Assembly (NCBI GenBank): GCA_964457225.1
Contig: CAYWEM010000002.1
Location: forward strand, 62,001 to 126,000
Direction: 5' to 3'
DNA length: 64,000 bases
Origin: CAYWEM01 sp964457225
GTDB taxonomy: Bacteria; Acidobacteriota; Aminicenantia; UBA2199
Shown: piece after piece, positions 59,675-64,000 of the stretch
How the letters are laid out: each line of letters starts with the position of its first letter
Numbering within the stretch: the first letter of the stretch is position 1
Position numbers and translations under genes: made by a program
The notes under the pieces: generated by a model
What the model saw: only the letters and a program-made list of their open reading frames with translations
Databases searched by the model: none
What the model was told of the DNA's origin: nothing

Positions 59675-60882
59675 CTCTGGCCTCCGATGGTGGAAGTGAG
59701 ATTGTATATGGGCAGGAAGATGGCCATGGCGATGAAGAGCACCGCCGCCCCCATGACGATTATCAGCATGGGCTCAAAGGCGGCGAAGATTTTCTTGATG
59801 GTGGCCGGCACTTCCCGTTCATAGTACTGGGACGCCTTTTCCAGTGATTTGTCCAGGCTGCCGGTGCTTTCCCCGACCTGGACCATGCGCAGCACCAGGG
59901 GAGGGAACAGTTCTTCCTGGCGCAGGGAATCGTAGATGGAGGTGCCTTTTTCAACCTTGGCCAGGGCCCTGGTCAGGGCGGCGCGGATGGCCGCATTGCC
60001 CACTACCCTGATCAGGATGGTGAAGGATTCGAGCACGCCGATGCCGGAACGGTAAAGGATGCTGAAATAATGGGTGAACTGGGACAGGACTATTTTCTGG
60101 TGCAGTTTGCCGAACAGGGGGATCCGCAGCCTGAGACGATCCCAGAAAAGCTCGCCGGCCCGGCTGCGGTAAGTAAGCTGCTGCACCAGGACCAGCAGGA
60201 AAAGAGAAATCACCATGATCAGCCAGTTGTACTGGAAGAATTCGGCCACGGTGATCAGGATGCGGGTCGGGGTGGGCAGTTCGACTCCGAAACCCTTGAG
60301 TATGGGAATGAAGCGCGGAATGGTGAAGGCCATCATTATGGTGACCACGGCCACGATCATGCCGCCCAGGAAAAGCGGGTAGATCGAAGCCTGGCGGATC
60401 TGGGCGCTCAACTCTTCCTGCCATTCCAGGAAGGAAACCAGGTCGGCCAGCACGATTTCCAGGGTGCCGGTGGCTTCCCCGGTGGCTACTATGGCCTGGT
60501 AAAGCTCGGAAAAGACGCGCGGATGACGGGACAGGGCTTCGGAGAAAGATGTGCCGGCGACTATCTGGCGCACCAGGTCTTCAATGACTTCCCGGAAGCG
60601 GGGATTGACGGTTTCGGCGGCGTAATCCGACATGGCCGTCACCAGGGTGATGCCCGCTTCCAGTGAGGAAGCCAGGTGATTGGTGAACAGGATCAGGTCG
60701 CGGCGCCTGACCCTGGCGGCCAGGAGTACTCCCTTCTTTTCAGCTTGGGCCTGGCCGGCCTCGATCAGCACCAGGTTCAGTTCAAGCAGTTTTTCGGCCA
60801 GCACGCTTTCCGATTCAGCGGCCAGGAAACCGCTTATCGATTTGCCGTTCAGGTCCCGGGCCCGGTATTTGAAGTTCTGCAT
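59671..60882 (-). CDS. mshG: Type II secretion/pilus platform protein GspF/MshG
   Basis: 403 residues: two repeated T2SSF helical domains (about 68-190 and 270-395) and three membrane segments. Family landmarks: FKYRARDLNGKSISG at the start, FTNHLASSLEAGITL, LVRQIVAGTSFSEAL, SQFTHYFSILYRSGIGVLES and VGESTGSLDKSLEKASQYYEREV (partial). Polytopic platform that the ATPase turns. Confidence 0.95.
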   Translation of the reverse strand: MQNFKYRARDLNGKSISGFLAAESESVLAEKLLELNLVLIEAGQAQAEKKGVLLAARVRRRDLILFTNHLASSLEAGITLVTAMSDYAAETVNPRFREVIEDLVRQIVAGTSFSEALSRHPRVFSELYQAIVATGEATGTLEIVLADLVSFLEWQEELSAQIRQASIYPLFLGGMIVAVVTIMMAFTIPRFIPILKGFGVELPTPTRILITVAEFFQYNWLIMVISLFLLVLVQQLTYRSRAGELFWDRLRLRIPLFGKLHQKIVLSQFTHYFSILYRSGIGVLESFTILIRVVGNAAIRAALTRALAKVEKGTSIYDSLRQEELFPPLVLRMVQVGESTGSLDKSLEKASQYYEREVPATIKKIFAAFEPMLIIVMGAAVLFIAMAIFLPIYNLTSTIGGQR

Positions 60883-62570
60883 CAGGAAACTCCGCTGTTT
60901 ACCCGGAAAGCTTCTTCCAGGGAGATGATTCCGGCGGCCGCCTTTTCCAGGCTGGCGGCAAAAAGGCTTTTAAAACCTTCTTTTTCAGCCAGCTCCATCA
61001 GTTGACTGCCTGAAGCACCCTTTTCGATCAGTTCACGCATGGCCGTTGAAATGTTCAGCACTTCGAAGAGTCCTATCCGGCCCCGGCAACCCGAGTTATT
61101 GCATTGTTCACAGCCGGCTCCGCGATAAAAAGTGGGTTGGGCCGAAGAGGCCGGGAAAAAAGCGGAAACCGGGAGCGTGATTTCTTCCGGGGCCAGCGGC
61201 CGGCGGCAGTTGTCGCATATTTTCCTGACCAGGCGCTGGGCAATGACCAGGATCAGGGTGGATGCTATCAGAAAGGGTTCGGCGCCCATGTCGATCAGCC
61301 GGCTGATGGTGGAAAGGGAGTTGTTGGTGTGCAGGGTGGAAAGCACCAGGTGACCTGTCAGTGCGGCCCTGATGGCCATGTCGATGGTTTCCTGGTCCCG
61401 CATCTCGCCGACCAGGATGATGTCAGGGTCCTGCCTGAGGATGGTTTTAAGGCCTTCGGCGAAAGTGAACTCGATGCGTGGATTGACCTGGGCCTGGCGG
61501 ATGATGGGGAATTCGTATTCAACGGGATCTTCGAGGGTGATGATGTTTTTTTCCAGCGAATTGAGGTAGGCCAGGGCTGAATAAAGGGTGGTAGTTTTGC
61601 CCGAACCGGTGGGCCCGGTGACCAGGATCATGCCGAAAGGCCTTTCAATGGCCTGTTTGAACACCTTGATCTCCTGTTCCTCCATGCCCAGGCGATCCAG
61701 GCCGAGTACCAGTTTGCCCTTGTCCAGCAGGCGCAGGACAACGTTCTCGCCGTTTATGGTCGGGAAAAAGGAAACCCTGATGTCGATCTGGCGGCGTCCC
61801 AGCTGGAACTTGGTGCGCCCGTCCTGGGGCAGTCGGGTTTCGGCTATGTTGGCCCCGGAGATGATCTTGAGCCGGGCGATGATCGGGTTTTGCAGGGACT
61901 TGGGAATCGAGGGGCCCAGGATCATTATGCCGTCGATGCGGTAACGGATCCGCAGAACGGTTTCCTCCGGCTCGATGTGAATGTCGGTGGCGTTCTCCTT
62001 GATGCCCTTGATGATGAACTGATTGACCAGCTTGACGATCGGGGCTTCCTCGACCAGTGCTTCCTGGCGGCTGACTTCAACTCCGGTGGCCAGGTTGATG
62101 CTTTCTTCTATCAGTTCATCCAGGGTGAAGCCGCCCGCGTAATGTATGTCCTGGGCCGAGCTGATGTCGTTTTCAGTGGCGGCCACCACGTTGATGAAAC
62201 AGCCGGTTATACGTTCCAGCTCACCGATCACTTCGACGTCGAAGATGTTCTCCAGGGCCACGGTCAGTGTGTGTCCTTCCTGGATCACCGGGATAAGCTT
62301 GTGTTTCCTGGCGAAGTTTTCCGGCACCAGGTTGATGACTTCCTGTTCAACGAAAACCTTGCTCAGGTCGACATGGCTGATATTCGACTGGGCGGCCAGG
62401 GTGGAGGAGAGTACTTCCTGGGAGATGAAGCCGAGCTTGATCAGTATTTCACCGAGTATTTCCCCGGTGCGCTGCTGCAGTTTGAGGGCCAGGTCCAGCT
62501 GGGCCTCGGTGATTATGCCCATATCGATCAGCCTGCGCCCCAGGGGCAGAGGCTTGGCGGCTTTTTTCAT
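60882..62570 (-). CDS. mshE: Assembly ATPase GspE/PilB/MshE
   Basis: 562 residues. Two N-terminal MshEN-type segments (GRRLIDMGIITEAQLDLAL and GEILIKLGFISQEVL) that in family members bind cyclic di-GMP. ATPase core: Walker A GPTGSGKTTTL, Asp box LEDPVEYEF, Walker B ILVGEMRDQET and His box. The tetracysteine zinc site is CDNC...CEQC. The start is ATG 62570, which gives the conserved MKKAAKPLPLGRRLID; a TTG 12 codons earlier is less likely. No ribosome site, and the promoter below suggests a leaderless message. Confidence 0.94.
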   Translation of the reverse strand: MKKAAKPLPLGRRLIDMGIITEAQLDLALKLQQRTGEILGEILIKLGFISQEVLSSTLAAQSNISHVDLSKVFVEQEVINLVPENFARKHKLIPVIQEGHTLTVALENIFDVEVIGELERITGCFINVVAATENDISSAQDIHYAGGFTLDELIEESINLATGVEVSRQEALVEEAPIVKLVNQFIIKGIKENATDIHIEPEETVLRIRYRIDGIMILGPSIPKSLQNPIIARLKIISGANIAETRLPQDGRTKFQLGRRQIDIRVSFFPTINGENVVLRLLDKGKLVLGLDRLGMEEQEIKVFKQAIERPFGMILVTGPTGSGKTTTLYSALAYLNSLEKNIITLEDPVEYEFPIIRQAQVNPRIEFTFAEGLKTILRQDPDIILVGEMRDQETIDMAIRAALTGHLVLSTLHTNNSLSTISRLIDMGAEPFLIASTLILVIAQRLVRKICDNCRRPLAPEEITLPVSAFFPASSAQPTFYRGAGCEQCNNSGCRGRIGLFEVLNISTAMRELIEKGASGSQLMELAEKEGFKSLFAASLEKAAAGIISLEEAFRVNSGVS

Positions 62571-62577
62571 GATAAGA

Positions 62578-62606
62578 AGATTAGCACAAAGAAAATGCCT
62601 TTGCAA
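62578..62606 (-). promoter_or_regulatory. Promoter of the assembly operon, probably leaderless
   Basis: On the minus strand TTGCAA (62606-62601), a 17-base spacer, TAATCT (62583-62578). Transcription would begin within about one or two bases of the mshE ATG at 62570. This agrees with the lack of a Shine-Dalgarno sequence there. Confidence 0.5.
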
Positions 62607-62634
62607 TTAAAAAGTGTTTTAGTATTGACCTTAA

Positions 62635-62663
62635 TTGCCTCCAGGAAACAATTCTGTTAAATT
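62635..62663 (+). promoter_or_regulatory. Promoter of the DUF2784 gene, probably leaderless
   Basis: TTGCCT (62635-62640), a 17-base spacer, TAAATT (62658-62663). Start would fall at or next to the ATG at 62670, and no ribosome site precedes that ATG. Confidence 0.45.
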
Positions 62664-62669
62664 CATTGC

Positions 62670-63050
62670 ATGAGGATTTTTTTGCTTGAGTGCGCCGACG
62701 TCTTTTTTTTCCTCTTTCACAGCCTGCTGATCCTTTTCAACCTGTTCGGCTGGATTCCGGCCCGCACCAGGCGCCTGAACCTGTTCAGCCTGGTGCTGAC
62801 AGCTTTATCCTGGTCGGTGCTGGGCATCTGGTACGGCTTCGGTTACTGCCCGCTGACCGACTGGCATTACCGGGTCAGGTGGCAGCTGGGAAAATACGTT
62901 CAGCCGGATTCCTACATCGATTTCCTGCTGCAGGAGTTTTTCTCACTGCATCTTCCGGCAGGTCTGATCGATGCTTTCACGTTGGGCCTTTTTTTGCTGG
63001 CCCTTTTTGCTTCCCTGTGGAGTAACCTGAAAAAGAAAGGTCCGGGCTGA
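62670..63050 (+). CDS. DUF2784 membrane protein
   Basis: 126 residues with four membrane segments. It matches DUF2784 in the signature FHSLLILFNLFGWI near the start and the YGFGYCPLTDWHYRVRWQLG loop (20 residues, the family hallmark). Function unknown. Divergent from the pilus operon. Confidence 0.82.
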   Translation: MRIFLLECADVFFFLFHSLLILFNLFGWIPARTRRLNLFSLVLTALSWSVLGIWYGFGYCPLTDWHYRVRWQLGKYVQPDSYIDFLLQEFFSLHLPAGLIDAFTLGLFLLALFASLWSNLKKKGPG

Positions 63051-63075
63051 TCCAGGCAAGTGACCGGGATCGAAA

Positions 63076-63108
63076 AACAAGACGGGGCCCCGACAGGGAC
63101 CCCGTTTT
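63076..63108. terminator. Bidirectional rho-independent terminator
   Basis: Stem ACGGGG (63082-63087) with CCCCGT (63100-63105), extended by an inner CCC/GGG pair, loop CGACA. It is followed by TTTT on the plus strand and preceded by AAAAA, giving a T run for the minus strand. It lies between the converging DUF2784 and VWA genes. Confidence 0.8.
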
Positions 63109-63125
63109 GCGGCAGGAGCTTTGGT

Positions 63126-64000
63126 TTAATCCTGGTTGCGCTTGAGAATCATGGCTGTTTCCACCAGGCGCAGGAATTCCAGGCGATAACCGTGAGGATC
63201 GCTGCCGATGCCGGCCCGGGCCCGGGTCAACAACGCCTCGAAGGAGGCCTGGCCACGGTATTGCGAGTTGCGCAGCAGCAGGCCGAATTCGGCCACCGCG
63301 GAGGCGAAGAGCATGTCGTTCGACAGCCCGGAAGCAGTTCCGGGTTTGTCTGTCACTGTCTCGCTGAACTCGCGTGATCTGTCTTCCCGGGGATTCTTGT
63401 AACGCACGCGGATGGTCAGCAGTTCATCGCCCTGCCTGGCGCTTTCCTTGATCCTGCTGTCCTGATACTTGAGCGTGATATCTTCTCTTTTATATTTTTC
63501 CGCGGGAATGATTTCGTAAAAAGCGGTCACCGTGTGACCTGCGCCGATTTCCCCGGCGTCCTTGCGGTCATCACGGAAATCCTCTTTTTTCAGCAGTCGG
63601 TTTTCGTAGCCGATCAGGCGGTAGGCGCCGATCAGGACCGGGTTGAACTCGACCTGGATCTTGACGTCCTTGGCTATGGTGAACAGGGTTTTACGCAGGT
63701 CGTGGCCCAACACCTTGCGGGCTTCCAGCAGTGAATCGATGTAGGCGTAATTTCCGTTCCCCTTGTCGGCCAGGATTTCCATTTTGGCATCCTTGTAATT
63801 CCCCATGCCGAAACCGAGAACAGTCAGAAAAACACCGTGTTCACGCTGTTTTTCTATCAGTTGTTCCATTTCCGAGTCACTTGAGGGCCCGATATTGAAA
63901 TCACCATCCGTGGCCAGTATGACCCGGTTGTTTCCCCCCTCGATGAAGTTTTCCCGGGCGATTTTGTAGGCCAGGGCTATACCGGCCCCGCCGGCGGTGG
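63126..64000 (-). CDS. VWA-domain protein, YfbK-like, 5' part beyond window
   Basis: The C-terminal part of a von Willebrand factor A protein. The frame is open to the window end, where TAGGAGIALAYKIARENF and RVILATDGDFNIGPSSDS form the second half of the VWA fold. Next come GVFLTVLGFGMGNYKDAKME and LADKGNGNYAYIDSLLEA, the YfbK hallmark, and then the DUF3520 C-terminal domain ending ILKRNQD. Members with a signal anchor or TonB-box form surface complexes. About 290 residues are seen; the N-terminus and MIDAS DxSxS lie outside. Confidence 0.88.
   Translation of the reverse strand, partial: TAGGAGIALAYKIARENFIEGGNNRVILATDGDFNIGPSSDSEMEQLIEKQREHGVFLTVLGFGMGNYKDAKMEILADKGNGNYAYIDSLLEARKVLGHDLRKTLFTIAKDVKIQVEFNPVLIGAYRLIGYENRLLKKEDFRDDRKDAGEIGAGHTVTAFYEIIPAEKYKREDITLKYQDSRIKESARQGDELLTIRVRYKNPREDRSREFSETVTDKPGTASGLSNDMLFASAVAEFGLLLRNSQYRGQASFEALLTRARAGIGSDPHGYRLEFLRLVETAMILKRNQD

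Noticed and set aside
62571..62606. Upstream TTG start for mshE
   Set aside because: It lies in the predicted -35 box and would add 12 non-conserved residues.
1..64000. tRNA, rRNA and riboswitch genes
   Set aside because: No cloverleaf with TTCRA/CCA-type features, rRNA sequence or recognisable riboswitch core was noticed by eye; a covariance search could still find small RNAs.

Overview
The window is one contig piece from a diderm (Gram-negative) bacterium. It encodes a secretin, an MSHA-type pilus assembly platform, an OmpA-family protein and a predicted beta-barrel. Most of it is G+C-rich, with tightly overlapping genes on long minus-strand transcription units. The gene content (pyruvate phosphate dikinase, peptide and amino-acid scavenging, many PAS-type sensor kinases) fits a heterotroph, probably anaerobic or facultative, from a deep lineage of Acidobacteriota/Candidatus Aminicenantes type. 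That placement is an impression from gene style, not a tested result.

Layout. 1-6504: a plus-strand signalling block of three PAS-type histidine kinases and a stand-alone receiver. 6511-11441: cupin, ferritin-like protein, NhaC antiporter and a radical SAM protein. 11450-16320: a two-gene lipid II unit, mraY plus a 1258-residue protein joining MurG, a degenerate FHA-like segment, MurJ and HEAT-like repeats. About 16760-22720: an A+T-rich accessory island with a TcmP/three-Cys-motif pair, an attC-like site, a compact HNH nuclease / unknown / nucleotidyltransferase operon, a DsrE-like protein and a tandemly duplicated orphan gene among short repeats. 22857-28122: a serine hydrolase, an OmpA-family protein and a Pat-type acyl-CoA synthetase/acetyltransferase. 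28482-36806: a seven-gene minus-strand chain (sensor ATPase, PPDK, ABC ATPase and permease, TPR protein, prepilin peptidase, sensor kinase). 36900-45989: outer-membrane barrel, gamma-glutamyltransferase, membrane protein, threonine dehydrogenase, nucleotide-sugar glycosyltransferase, M29 aminopeptidase and enolase. 46074-49566: a CHASE2 adenylate cyclase / M48 protease / SH3 operon. 49706-53129: isoaspartyl dipeptidase, YfcC-type transporter and an exported cyanophycinase-like protein, which together look like a route for using cyanophycin or beta-aspartyl peptides. 53152-62570: an eight-gene MSHA-like pilus or type II secretion platform. 62670-64000: a DUF2784 protein and the C-terminal part of a VWA-domain protein.

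Three divergent copies of a roughly 270-290 bp, strongly hairpin-forming intergenic element (7664, 16514, 28199) are dispersed over the window, each near the 5' end of a leftward gene. No tRNA, rRNA, CRISPR array, integrase or full transposase gene was seen. The most unusual items are the MurG-MurJ fusion, the HNH/unknown/nucleotidyltransferase operon with its attC-like site, and the dispersed hairpin element.
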